Notes under the pieces: generated by a model | What the model was told of the DNA's origin: nothing | Databases searched by the model: none | What the model saw: the letters and a program-made list of their open reading frames with translations, nothing else | Assembly (NCBI GenBank): GCA_038501625.1 | Contig: JAZAYU010000169.1 | Location: 434,001-498,000, forward strand | Reading direction: 5' to 3' | Source of the DNA: Corbicula japonica | Taxonomy: Eukaryota > Mollusca > Bivalvia > Venerida > Cyrenidae | Length of the DNA stretch: 64,000 nucleotides | Program-made: the position numbers and the translations under genes | Shown here: positions 45,421 through 56,567 of the stretch, in pieces | Layout of the letters: every line of letters starts with the position of its first letter | Numbering within the stretch: the stretch's first letter is position 1

Positions 45421-45545
45421 TTCACCTTGAAAATTTGATATTTGAATTTATAAGGTATGATTGTTTTGCTTGACATTTGTTTGATTAACATTAGTTTTTG
45501 TTACTCGAACATTAATTTGACAGAAATGTATGTCTTTATAAACAA

Positions 45546-46361
45546 GTAATAGGCATTCCAATGGGTACTAATTGTGAACCCCTTGTTGCTGATCTGTTTT
45601 TATACTGTTATGAAAGAGATTTCATGTTATCTCTTTCTACCGAACATCAAGATGATATTATTACAGCTTTTAACAACACCTCGAGGTACCTTGATGATTT
45701 ATTAAATATAGATAATAACCATTTTCCATCACTGGTTAATAAGATTTATCCTAAAGAACTACAGCTTAACAAAGCGAACACTTCAGAAAAGCAAGCAAAC
45801 TTCCTTGATTTAAATCTATCCATCGAAAATGGTTACGTCACTACTAAAATTTATGATAAAAGAGATGATTTTAATTTTAATATAGTAAATTTTCCGTTTC
45901 TAGACGGCGATGTTCCTCGTGCAACTTCTTACGGGGTTTATATCTCACAGCTTGTTCGCTTTTCAAGAGCTTGCAACGATGTGAATGATTTCAATGAACG
46001 TAATCTTTGCATTACAGAAAAACTTTTAAAACAAGGTTATCGGTATCACAAATTAAGGAAAACCTTTTGCAAGTTTTATCGCCGATATCCAGATCTAATT
46101 CATAAATACAGCTGCAGTTTAAAATCACTATTGCAACAAGGAATTTCACAGCCAGTTTTTAATGGAGATTTAATTTATAAACTTAAGAAGATAAAAGGCG
46201 ATGCAAATTTCTCCCGGTTATTCGTAAAAACCATCTGTAAATTTAAAAAGAAAGGTTACCAACATGATATTTTACAGCGCTCTGCAGGCCTGGTGATTAA
46301 CCCATCTACAGTTGATCATTATGCTTACCTCTTTGGTTGCACGACGGTGGCAGGGGTGTAA
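45546..46361 (+). pseudogene. Penelope-like reverse transcriptase, copy 2 (C-terminal part, open)
   Basis: Uninterrupted from before GIPMGTNCEPLVADLFL to VAGV, about 270 codons, very close to copy 1 (about 15 residue differences by eye). Catalytic SRYLDDLL is intact. One unusual change is Ala to Glu in the GTNCAPL block. The N-terminal RT motifs are absent by truncation. Confidence 0.88.
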
Positions 46362-46626
46362 GAGTTTATGAAAGTTTATGGGGAAATCTTTTCTTAAAAG
46401 AACCTAAAAGCTCGATTTGTTTCTTTTATCCCTGTCATCGTGTTCTTGCTGATTTTACTCCAGGTGCTCTGGTCTCGGAAAGATCATTGAGTACCCGCCC
46501 TTTGGCTTTGCAATGCTATTAAATTCTTATGTTTATATGTTTGTATGCTTTTGCATGCAACATTGTTGAGCTGATGGGTGGGTTGGAGTTATTTCACCAA
46601 GACAATTTGTACTTGTTTTGTGATAC

Positions 46627-46739
46627 GAGAACCTGTTGGGGCAAGTGTGAGGTTGGTGCACCCTAGAACCTGGTTTAAACCCCCAGTGGCAATTTGTTTT
46701 GCCACTGACCGTTCCAAGGCGGTATCCCCAAAGGTTCTC
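46627..46739 (+). other. Cloverleaf-like structured segment, Penelope-like copy 2
   Basis: Same fold as copy 1: GAGAACC/GGTTCTC outer stem, GGGG/CCCC, the GGTGCACC arm, the perfect CAGTGGCAA/TTGCCACTG hairpin and ACCG/CGGT. Differences from copy 1 fall largely in loops (TTTGAT against TTTGTT; CTCG against CAAA). Confidence 0.75.
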
Positions 46740-46797
46740 TTGTTTATTAATTGTTTGTGGCGTCCTATTTGAATTGACATACATATATAAAACATGC

Positions 46798-46945
46798 GCG
46801 CTCTCTCTCTCTCTTCCTCTCTTCTTTTTCGCTGCGTGGGGAGGCTGTGTTTTTTGAGTGTGGCGATTCCTGATATGCATATGTTGCTTTTTTATTATTT
46901 GATTAATTTGCTTTGTGTTTTGTTGTTGTTGTTGTTGTTGTTTCT
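46798..46945. repeat. Short (CT)n and (GTT)n microsatellites
   Basis: GCGCGCTCTCTCTCTCTC at about 46798 and GTTGTTGTTGTTGTTGTTG at about 46920, around the 3' end of Penelope-like copy 2. Confidence 0.85.
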
Positions 46946-47094
46946 GTTCCTTTTGTTTGGCCTGTGATTGCCGGTTTTTCTGATTTGTGTAATTTATTAT
47001 TGTAATAGCATGACATTTCAATTAAAGCTATTAGATTTGAATCAAATCTGATATGACAAATAAAAGATCAAATATATTCTTTTAGTGAAGTTTA

Positions 47095-47202
47095 TTTTAT
47101 TTTATTAAAAACCCCGATAAGGAATTTAATTGCTGTTTTTTAATGTTGTTCATGTTTATGATTAATTCATGTGTTTATCAAAAATGCTTTGATATTTATT
47201 TA
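47095..47202 (-). promoter_or_regulatory. Poly(A) signals 3' of the NLR gene
   Basis: On the minus strand AATAAATAAATA directly follows the stop codon of the LRR exon, and AATAAAATAAAATAAA lies about 100 bp further on. The nearer one is unusually close to the stop codon, so the second is the likelier signal. Confidence 0.5.
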
Positions 47203-49083
47203 TTACACAGTATTGCTTTTCAGAGTCAGTGATACAGGACCCCAGCTGTAGATACATACATCTGTTAAAAGTGATAATGCAGGTTTTGACTTGAGCAAGT
47301 CGATAATAGTCATCCACTGCTGAGTAGATGGTCCCTCACACATAAATAACTTCATCGTGAAGACCCGTGGCATACCACCGACACTGAGCAACAGTTCTCT
47401 CCACTCCTTGGATGTCATTTTAATCGCACAGAGTTTAACGGTGATACTCCGTGGAAGCTGGCCGACATCAAGGAACAGTTTCCGCCAAGCAGAAGATGTC
47501 ATTGTAACATACGTTAGCTCCACATATTCTAGATTTGTCATTGCAGTTAAGCGCGGTATGACGTTACACATATCAATAAACCCGAGCCTTAGAAACTGGA
47601 GCTGATGCTGTAGCTGCGTTAATGTATGATTGATTTGGATCATCTGGATGGATGGCATGCGGCCTAAATCTAACGTTCTGAGGACCAGTGCTGTACGTAG
47701 ATCTTCAAGCAAGGAGCTACTGGCACTAGCAGTCATCTGAAGCCATGGCCGGATCTCGATCTTTTCGAGACATGTAGTGTTAACGTGTAGTTCACTACAT
47801 GGTAACACATAAAGATGTAATAACTTTAGCTCATTCAGACGATGTAGATCCAAGGTAACGTCACAGTGACGGTGGTCCTGATCCGCGTGGTCAGAGCAAT
47901 ATATTGCGTGCAGACTGAGCTGTGTTAGTGTTGTGGTCTGGCTGATATAAGCATGCAGACGTTTCATGTTACTGTGAGTCATGTAAACGGTCGAAAGATA
48001 CAACGATTGTAAGCATGTCAGCCCTGTGAGCGCAGTTATAGTGATATCGGACAGAGTCATATGTGCCTTATAACTAAGTCCTGATAGTTTCAGACATTCC
48101 AACATACGGGCTGATTCAGTGAGGACTTCAGCCAGCCATACTGGTTCCTTTTCACAGTCTTCTACTTTCAATGTCTTCAAGGAGTTGAACACACCAGGAT
48201 CCAGAGATGTCACGAAGACACCTATCTTCTCATCTGGATGCAATAGATTTAGCGATTTAACGTTTTCATTAAAATGCATTATTGATTTTAAAGATTTAAA
48301 TTCATCCTCCAATTGGCTGTCATCAAGCAGGATGTCATATAGATTGATTGAATCATTTTCATTTCCTTTTTTCAAACTTTCTTGAAAGCACTGCACCTGC
48401 ATTGACTGGTAAGATTTCAATGTTCTCCTATCGTCTAAATTCACCATTTCTGTAGGACTTTCAATTTCTATCCTATATCTGCATATAATTCTGTCAAGGT
48501 CAACAATCTTCTGAAGCTCATCAGAAATACATGTATATACTTCGTAATTCATACCGCACACAAAAACAACCAAGTTGGACATTTCTAAAGTACTCTCCAG
48601 GGATGAAAATGCTTTAAAAGTAGTTAGTTTTACAGTATTGTTTTCCCATTCTGAAGTTATATATGTCGCGGAGAAGAACTCCTGTACAGATTTGTGTTGA
48701 AAGAATACTTTATACCGCCTTTCTGCCACTATGCTATTCTGCTTGGTTTGACACAACAGCCCGACTTTTAAACAAAAATCGATTTCTTGATCGGTCATGT
48801 ACTGGTTTACTACTTTTCTATCAAATATTAAAGATGATTCTCTTTTCTCGCTAAATAAACAATAAAAAGCTAATTTTCCTAGCTTTATTAAGATGTTGAA
48901 ATAACGTTTAGATTTCTCGTTCTCTTTCATACAGTTTAGTAAAGCAGTGCTATCGTTCGCCTGTACATGTATATCCGGTATGTCCTTTTTGTTCAGACCA
49001 CGTTCAAGTGTAAATTCAGTAATGTTACTGTAAATTTCACATTTTGATTTACCAATGGGAAGACCACCAAAGAACAAACACAT
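47203..49083 (-). pseudogene. NLR gene: post-NACHT and leucine-rich-repeat region
   Basis: 627 codons in the same frame as the NACHT part, ending with TAA at 47203. The first third matches the region after the NTPase: CLFFGGLPIGKSKCEIYSNI and the conserved helical motif YKVFFQHKSVQEFFSATYI. From about residue 270 irregular leucine-rich repeats appear (LECLKLSGLS, LTCLQSLYLSTVYMT, TLTQLSLHAIYC, LRTLDLGRMPSI, LEYVELTYVTMT). In NLR proteins this tail senses ligand or keeps the NTPase inactive. The reading is open upstream of the ATG for 27 further codons (EFDKEVKTVHIGDIIYISYI) to the TAA, so 49083 is not a natural start. Confidence 0.88.
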
Positions 49084-49164
49084 AAGCTGAAGCAGAATAT
49101 AGGAAATGTAAATAATATCTCCGATGTGAACTGTCTTGACTTCTTTATCGAATTCTGCAATATT

Positions 49165-49737
49165 TTACCCTGCTAAGTTCAAGTTGTTTTCATTTAGTAT
49201 TCGCACTACATTTTTCTCTAGCAAATTACGTGTCTTGTCATCGAACATCATGATTTCCACGCGTCGGTCAATATCATTTGGCGACAGTCCTATAGTTCCA
49301 ATTTTCCAGTCTCTTGTTGTTGTTAACACAGTGCAGGTGTCCGGATGATTGTTGTGCGGTACCTCAGGTTTTCTTGGACAGTGACCTGGATGAGTCCACT
49401 CATCCAGGCCGTCCAGGATGATTAAGCATTTCTTACTGTGCAAAATTCTTCGTATGAACTCGTTTGTGTACTGCTGTTTACGAGAAATATAAGTGGACAC
49501 CATTTTTATAACCAAATCATCGAGACTGCATGTCAAATCACTTTGATACTCCCTTAAATGTATCAAAAACAGAAAATCGAAAAATCTCATCGCCTTTAAC
49601 TCATCTTCGTATTTAACTCTAAATGCCGTCAGAGGAGATTGACTTTGGCACCATGTCATGGTAAGCTTCTGGGATAGAGAGGTCTTCCCAAATCCTGCGT
49701 TTGCCGTTATGTATATTATATAAATATCACATCCCAT
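49165..49737 (-). pseudogene. NLR gene: NACHT NTPase domain
   Basis: 190 codons before an in-frame TAA. Walker A is ITANAGFGKTS (residues 10-20), Walker B is KKCLIILDGLDEW (about residue 105, with the DGLDE typical of NACHT), and a sensor-like TTTRDWKIG lies near residue 142. Such domains bind ATP and drive oligomerisation. The ATG at 49737 is not the gene's start: related proteins run on from a linker ending near R-x-R-D-I-Y-I-T, and here DIYI/IYIT is partly duplicated right at the domain edge, beside the repeat-like DNA at 49741-50025. Confidence 0.9.
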
Positions 49738-49740
49738 TGG

Positions 49741-50025
49741 GGGAGACAGTACGAAATGTTAACCCGAGAGAAGTAATGTCAACCGAGGCGTTATTTTATT
49801 ACACCGAACATCCGAACATTTGTTTTTTTTAGAGATCTTGACTATGACCAAATTAATTGCTTATCTCCCTTGGTCAATTACGCATGCGTAGAAGTTAATT
49901 TGTAATCGGATTTCCAAGATATTTATTTTTAGATCCACGCGAGGGTGACAGTATACTGTCGCATATCTGACAGTAGAAATTATCTCCCTCTGACGTCACA
50001 TTACGCTATATAGTAAACTAATCAC
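49741..50025. repeat. Repeat-like insertion between NLR linker and NACHT
   Basis: ACAGTATACTGTC and TACTGTCTCCC-type words (minus strand) with CTCTCGGGTT and CACCCTCGCG. It resembles a dispersed element rather than an intron that could be spliced: no AG acceptor precedes the NACHT codons until GCAG inside the Walker A motif. Confidence 0.5.
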
Positions 50026-50281
50026 GTGAGGTGTAATAAATTTCTATATCGAACGTTGTCGCTGAGAAATATTTGACTAAATGTAGTTTTCTTTCCATTT
50101 TGTCCATTTTCCAACTTGTGTGTATCTTTTCCTGGTTCAAAATAGTAAGGGTTATCATAAGCCCACATGGGAGGTAGGACATACAATTTGTCCAATTCAA
50201 CTTTATGTTCCTCAACCAGAGGGCTAGCTGGGATCATGGATTCATTCTGTCGGTAAGACCTAATAAGGTCTTTTTTAAAAT
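50026..50281 (-). pseudogene. NLR gene: linker exon before NACHT
   Basis: Good acceptor TTTAATTTTACAG. Two bases complete the Asp codon begun by the G of the preceding exon (LK-D-FKKDLIRSYRQ). Continues ASPLVEEHKVELDKLYVLPP and TTFSQIFLSDNVRYRN, the linker usually found just before the NTPase in this family. The only GT donor downstream (CAC|GTGATT, ending the exon at 50026) is weak and leaves phase 2, which fits no visible acceptor. Confidence 0.72.
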
Positions 50282-50319
50282 CTGTAAAATTAAAGATTGA
50301 CAATGACGGTTGCACAGAA

Positions 50320-51100
50320 ATATGCTAGTACGAGTATTTATAGAAATCCGGTCACAAGTTCCTCGTACTACATGAGTCCCCGGAACGAATATTACTAAAA
50401 ATTAGTTGGCTTATACACTCAACCAAAGTTCTAATTGGTCACTTTTTGTCCGTATGTTTTAATTAGAAAGACATTGAATAAACTCTTTATTTATGATCCT
50501 ATGTCAATAACAGTCTTCAACTTAAGTTTTAATCTTGTAATAATTGACTTCGGAACAGTTTGGCGAGAGTTATCCTTAATTTTGCTAAAAATGCATTTCT
50601 TACATAAAAAGGTAAAGCAAACAGAAATTTGCTCTTAATTTCTTGTGGTGTTATAAAAAAAACCTCATTAGTAGGAAAAACATAAAACCTTATTAATCAA
50701 CAGCACATTTGTCTAAATAAATCCCTTTCAAAGTATCCAATGTTTAAATTACCTCCCTTTCAATTAAAGACTGTTCTAATTTTGACCTTGCGGTGTTAGT
50801 AAATGGTATTGGATTCATTGAAGAAAACAATCAATAAATATTAAAAAGACATTAGATAATTGATTTCAAGACAAAGCAGTATTTTCCACAACCTCGCTTG
50901 ACGTAGGGAAGAAAAGAAACTAGCATACATTTTAAATATATACAATTGATGACCTATTAGAACTTTGGTTGAGTGTATAGACATACATGATTATACCGAT
51001 GTATGATTTGTCGTATAAACACTAACATTTTATTTTAAACTTATTTATTTTACATCGATTGTGATGAAAGTTATTCCAACTTATATAAATCACGCTCAAT
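50320..51100. other. NLR intron 3, unassigned part
   Basis: AT-rich, no recognised repeat. TTGGTTGAGTGTATA (about 50965) and TATACACTCAACCAAAG (about 50411) are inverted copies bounding about 570 bp, perhaps the ends of a small MITE. Confidence 0.45.
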
Positions 51101-51104
51101 TACT

Positions 51105-51245
51105 GCTTCCTGGGTTTCCAACCAGTACTCGCGCCGAATAAGGATTGAGGGAACTACAGACGAACCTCATCCCTGGTGGGACTCGAGCCCGCAGTCTCCG
51201 GATCTAGAGTCCGACGCTCTACCCCTAGACCACTGATCTTCCACA
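51105..51245 (-). repeat. tRNA-derived SINE head
   Basis: Minus-strand A box TGGTCTAGGGGTAGAGC (51216-51232) and B box GGGCTCGAGTCCC (51178-51190). The anticodon stem-loop CGGA-CTCTAGA-TCCG would give anticodon CTA. The acceptor stem does not form, so it is a SINE or tRNA relic. It lies in the same orientation as the NLR gene, in intron 3. Confidence 0.7.
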
Positions 51246-51599
51246 CTAACATTTTAAAGTTATAATAAAACTTAGTAATAGACAAAATGGTTAAAACAAA
51301 TAGAAATATCTCGATGAACCGCTATTCAAGAATAATCCATGTAGTGGTCTAACTCGGTTGCGCAACAATGTAATATATTGTTTGATTTGGTTTTCGCTAT
51401 GTTGTTAACAATTAGTGACATGCATTACAAAAGCGCTCACAAGAATTAAGAATTTAAAGGGACAAATGATCGTGATTAACCTGGTGAATAAATGCAATGC
51501 CTGAAAACACAAATCAAAACGAAACCAATGTTGCTCATATTTGCTATTTTTTCGCTGTATCGCTTTGAACTTCCCTTATTTAACGTCTGACCAAGCTCC

Positions 51600-52490
51600 A
51601 CCCTCCCCTCACAGACACTTGTTTAGGGGTCCTTTGCTGGCCCTATATGCCTATAGAGTTATATAGGCCTATATATAGGCTTACAGGTCTCTAGATTCAA
51701 AAGTGGGCAATTTCAGGAAATAAACAGATGATCTACTGCATGAGATACAACTACAATCACTCAGAACACAAAATATCCCAGTTTGAAAAAAATACCCGTT
51801 CATGTATAATTAACCATACAGAACATAACAAACTAAACAGTCTTCACGGTATCTGTTCTTTTCCGAAATTATGCAAATTACGTCATTTACGAAAACGCCC
51901 ATAGTTTCAAAAATGAGTAAATTAAAAGAAAATGAAGAAATTATTTGACAATTGTTTGAATCAAACCTTGAAAATAACAAGCAATCTCGGTAAGTGTCTG
52001 TTGTTTTGATGGTCAACATTCTTTTACTTGATTTTTATTTAAATTACACATTGTACGTACAGGAAACATACCGACGTTTTGCGGACGTTCAGAATTTTCC
52101 GTCAAATTTAACGTTTTTTTTAACTCGGCTCTTATGCGCAGAGAAGTCGTTTTTCAAATAAACCGGAATCAATCGGAAAAGAACAGATATCGTGAAGACG
52201 AAGGTGAAAAGTTCCGGGGGCTGTGATAAAAAAATTGGATTTTCTTCCGTTAATACGAGGATTTATGTTTAGTTACTGGGGTCATCGGAGAGATAAAGGA
52301 ATAATCTATCAACGGCGATCAATACTTGTTCGGTAAGTTACGATTTTGTCTTTGAAATCGATGAAGTCTTTTGAATGTACTTTTTATCGTGAAATGGTAA
52401 GACCTGTAAGCCTATATATAGGCCTATATAGCTCTATAGGCATATATGGCAAGCAAAGGACCCCTAAACAAGTGTCTGTGCCTCCCCTTA
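51600..52490. mobile_element. Fold-back element in NLR intron 3
   Basis: 51606-51690 and 52400-52487 are inverted copies (ACACTTGTTTAGGGGTCCTT, TATATAGGCCTATATATAGG) with few mismatches. A second inner pair (CTTCACGGTATCTGTTCTTTTCCGA-like, 51842-51868 with 52170-52196) is in register. The interior has no coding potential. Confidence 0.8.
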
Positions 52491-52587
52491 GTTGGGTTTA
52501 TTTTACTACCAGCTATCTTAAACTGAAATCAAGGTGTAGCGACGGTTAAATGAGACAATGCTAAAAAGTACTTCTTGTATGTACAAC

Positions 52588-54045
52588 GTGTATATACTAG
52601 AGAAAATAAAACATTTATCGCTTGTAATGAACATAGGGCATTCTTTACAGATGGTTCTAATGATTATTATACTGCATGGACCTGTCAAGACCTTATTCAG
52701 GCGCTCACATTTTTGTTGGATAATATTTATTTGAGATTAGGTACCTCTATTTATAAACAAGATATAGGCATCACAAAGGGTACTTATTGTGCGTCACCCC
52801 TTGTTGCTGATCTGTTTTATACTGTTACGAAAGAGTCTTAATTTTGTATCTTTCTACCGAACATCAGGATTGCATTATAACATCATTTTACAACACCTCG
52901 AGGTACCTTGATGATTTGTTGAATATAGATAATAACCATTTTCCATCTATGGTAAATGAAATTTATCCTAATGAATTACAACTTAAGAAAGCGAACACTT
53001 CAGAAAACAAGTAAACTTCCTTGATCTAAATCTGTCCATTAAAATGTTTACGTCACTACCAAAATAAATGATAAAAGAGATGATTTTAATTTTTATATAG
53101 TAAATTTTCCGTTTTTAAATGGAGATGTTCCTCGTGCAACATCCTACTGGGTTTATATCTCATAGCTTGTTCGATTTGCAAGAGCTTGCAACGATGTTAA
53201 TGATTTCAATCAGCGCAATCTATGCCTATTAGAAAAAACTTTTAAAAAAAGGTTATCGGTATCACATATGAAGGAAAACCTTTTGCAAGTTTTATCGCCG
53301 ATAATAAATCTCATTCAAAAATACAGGTGCAGTTGAAAACTCGCTATTGCAACATGGTATTTCAAAGTCTTTTATGGAGATTTAATTTATTAACTTAAGA
53401 AGATAAAAGGCAATGTTAATTTCTTCCGGTCATTCGAAAAAGATCATCTGTGGTACATTTAAAAAGAAAGGTTACCGACATGATATTCTATAGCGCTCTA
53501 AAAGGCTTGGTGATTAACCCATCTACAGTTGATCATTATGCTTACCTTTTTAGTTGCACGACTGCAGATTAAGGAGTTTATGAAGGATATGGGGAATTCT
53601 TTTATAAGAACCCAGAAGCTCGATTTGTTTCTTTTATCACTGTCAATGTGTTCTTGCTCATTTGACTCCATGAGCTCTGCTCTCGGTTAGATTATTGAGT
53701 ACCCGCCCTTTGGGCTTTGCAATGCTATTAGCTTCTGATGTTTTATATGTTTGTATGCTTTGCTTGCAACACCGTTGAGCTGATGGGTGGGTTTGAGTAA
53801 TTTCACCAAGACAACTTGTACTTGTGTGTTGATATGAGAACATGCTGGAGCAAGTGTGAGGTTGGTGCACCCTAGAACCTGGTTGACCGTTCCAAGGCGC
53901 TAACCCCTCGAGTTCTCATTTTTGTTGTTTGTGTTTTTTTAACTGATCATTTATTTACCATGCTACCTCTCTTTCTCTTCTTCTTTACTGTGTGGGGAGG
54001 CTGTTTTTTTCTTAATATGACAATTCCTGTTATGCATGTTTCACC
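52588..54045 (+). mobile_element. Penelope-like retroelement, copy 3 (degenerate), antisense to the NLR gene
   Basis: Starts at the copy 1 position of ACTAGAGAAAATAAAAC (5' truncated) and runs to AATTCCTGTTATGCATG. The RT is recognisable piecewise (CNEHRAFFTDGSND, SPLVADLF, STSRYLDDLLNIDN, DKRDDFNF) but with many indels and stops. It is the oldest of the three copies. Confidence 0.88.
53836..53917 (+). other. Cloverleaf-like segment, Penelope-like copy 3 (decayed)
   Basis: Outer stem GAGAAC/GTTCTC and the GGTGCACC arm remain. The CAGTGGCAA hairpin is cleanly absent, and the last hairpin is damaged (ACCG with CGCT). Confidence 0.65.
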
Positions 54046-56050
54046 TTTTCATTTAATTTGTGGTATTTGCAGATATCTGGACATTTGATAAAGCGAGAAT
54101 ATGTTGTTATTGTTTATAACCGATGTCAAGGTTTTCTTCTCCTTCCTAAATAATGATGAGATCGATAATTTGTAACTTGAAATTCTTAAACAGATTATCT
54201 GACTGTCAAATTTAGAAATTTATGGCATGTTAAGACACGGTAACTTTAATATCTGTTTTTGCAAATTTCCTCACTTTTATTAAAGAATCCAACGCTACAT
54301 TTTCCACAACCACGTTTTTTTTCTTTTCTTTTTAACGGAAACGAAAACTTCCAAGGGAAACATATCGGTTATAAAATTCCTCCGATATTTGCATTCAGTG
54401 GCATCATTGATGTAATAGGAGTTTAATCAGTTTTCCAATGAGTTTTCCATTTCATTTTTTAAGTTTACATATTGGCTCAGTATATGTTTAAATCGGAGAG
54501 AGAATACAGACCTGACAAGGTCGCAAAAACACAATAAACATGGTAAAATCAGTTCTGATCAATTGATCTGATATTTCACTACCCTGTTAATCACCAGGTT
54601 CAACACGATCATACACTCGAACCAGTCAAACGGCGGGCGCAGATGCATTTTTCGTGCGTCTAAATTCATATTTGAATGATATTCGAGTATGAGCGTGTTT
54701 ACCATGTTTACAGGATATGTATTTTAAACGAATGAGAATTCTTGTTATTACACATAACTTTTAGTGACGTCAGATCGATTAAATAGTTGGCTACAATATT
54801 TAGGAATTTTAGGTGACTTCTGAGTCGGTGGAAATTGCATGTACGGTGTAGCCAAGAAAGAAAAGTAATATATTATTAAGCCACAAATCCTACAGTAAAG
54901 GTGGTTTGGAGATGAGAAAGAAATCAATAAGATGCAACAGTTGGTTCGAATATTCCAATCTTACATTAGACTTAATCATGAACATATTTTTGGGTTGATC
55001 AAGTTCCTATTGCTTTCATTTCAATAGAATTAAGAATAAATAGTGAGCATACTCTTGAGGATTGAATAAAAGATAGCAAATATGTGGAGTGGGTAAAACT
55101 GTAGAGATTGACTAGTCAAAATTTGATAAGAGGAAATATCATCGGGGTAAGAAGATGGATAGATGGGGTCTTGGGTCTTTGGGGGAGCAACAAATAGGAA
55201 GGTGTTTAAGATCTGCGAATATTATTCATTACCCCTACATGCAAAAAAGAAAAATGAAATAAAGTCGTTAACTTTCAGTACATTACTTACCTTGTCTTAG
55301 TCGGAATTCTTTTAAGGTTAATCTTTCCCAAAACCCATACGGCTTGTCCATACCTAGAATAAAGAACTAGATTGTGTCGAAAAATACTTAAAACTTCTAA
55401 GCTTACTAAGTGGCCCATTTGATCTCTACATTTAACTAAATTGCGGAGGACAAGATGATTGTAAAGAGGTGATGCAAAAGATAAATGTCAACAAAACCTA
55501 AACGTAATTTTTCGGCCCAATACTGACCAATACATATTAACCTATCGGCTAGAGCATTTTCAATACTTATTAATAATCAAGATTGTATCTGTCATTCACC
55601 TATAGTCAGTGTAAAAAAATAGTTAACATAGTTAACTTATTTTTATTTTTAACATTTTCTTGTTTACCCGAATTTCAAGTTTAAAACAGGCTTTGCGTAG
55701 CTTCCTTTGAATTGTCAAAAAATATCATTTTCTCTGATCGGCAATGCACATACATGATGGGTGTTTTAAGCTGATTGTGCACATGTCGAGTTGATTCTGC
55801 AATTCCGTATAGATATGATAAAGTGTTAATATTGGATGTGGGTGCATAAAGTTTAATGATGGCATTAATTGCTTGTCTTTCGTGCATTTATATTGAAGTA
55901 ATACACCGGGATGAGCTTCATCCTATTGGTTTCCTGTTATTGATAAATGTAAAGTACTCACGAAAATAAAGGTAAACAATTCTTTATTTACATGTACACG
56001 AATGTTCGCTCTATTGCCAATTGTATATATCATACAGATAAATAGAATTA
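54046..56050. other. NLR intron 3, unassigned part
   Basis: No repeat family or coding exon recognised in 2 kb of AT-rich sequence. Confidence 0.35.
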
Positions 56051-56051
56051 A

Positions 56052-56120
56052 AGTAACACAGGTCAGTCGCAGGTGTCGTTATGACCTTGGGGGTACTGGT
56101 TCGATCCCCGGTTTGAACTG
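56052..56120 (+). repeat. tRNA-like B-box relic
   Basis: CTGGTTCGATCCCCGG resembles a tRNA T arm, preceded by AGGTCAGTCGCAGG; no clear A box or fold. Possibly a SINE fragment. Confidence 0.35.
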
Positions 56121-56266
56121 TTATAATATACAACCCTCAATTAAAATCTCTGTCATGCCCAGTTGCAATGTAACTTTATCCAGGATTACAAATAATCGCT
56201 TTTGTAGTAATCAGCTAATTCAACTTTATTTCTTCTAAAATATAAATATTATAAGACAGAAATAAC

Positions 56267-56567
56267 CTTTAAGTTTTTCCTCAAATTCCTTTTCCTTCAT
56301 TTCACCATGTTTTTCTATCTCGTGCTTTTTTAACTCTGCATGCCTTGTAATATCATCGGTGAGTTTGTAAGCGAGCTCCTCTAATTCCGTTTTCCTGACA
56401 GCTATAATTCTATCGATTTCAGCGACAGAATCTGTCTGAAGACTGGAGTAATGATCGTTGATTTTCTGCAGGAGATCTCTGTGTTCATCGCTAAACGTAT
56501 CTTTAATGTTATCTCTCAGTGCCTCGGTTATATCCTTCTCGTGTATGGTAAGATCGTTTGTCTTTAA
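56267..56567 (-). CDS. NLR gene: coiled-coil exon
   Basis: Acceptor TTCTTTTAG, then LKTNDLTIHEKDITEALRD; ends ...EFEEKLK-G at donor AAAG|GTTATT in phase 1. About 100 residues rich in Glu/Lys/Leu with heptad-like spacing (LEELAYKL, HAELKKHEIEKHGEMKEKEF), so a coiled coil is likely. It joins the HEPN-like part to the NTPase part and may mediate self-association. The exon boundary phase fits both neighbours. Confidence 0.8.

Larger units (their letters stand above)
40300..45450 (+). mobile_element. Ngaro/DIRS-like tyrosine-recombinase retrotransposon, broken
   Basis: All expected modules are in order on the plus strand: acidic/serine-rich gag with zinc-finger remnant, DIRS-type RT, tyrosine recombinase, and an SGNH hydrolase, a combination described for Ngaro-like elements. 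There are many frameshifts and nonsense codons. Split terminal repeats could not be delimited, so both borders are approximate; the right side abuts Penelope-like copy 2 at about 45534. Confidence 0.85.
45534..46890 (+). mobile_element. Penelope-like retroelement, copy 2 (5' truncated)
   Basis: Homology to copy 1 starts at TTTATAAACAAGTAATAGGC (copy 1 position about 32310) and continues through the 3' structured segment to GTGGCGATTCCTGATATGCA. It abuts the Ngaro-like element. Confidence 0.85.

Noticed and set aside
51178..51232. Functional amber-suppressor tRNA
   Set aside because: Acceptor stem does not pair, T stem is mismatched, and the segment is embedded in SINE-like DNA.
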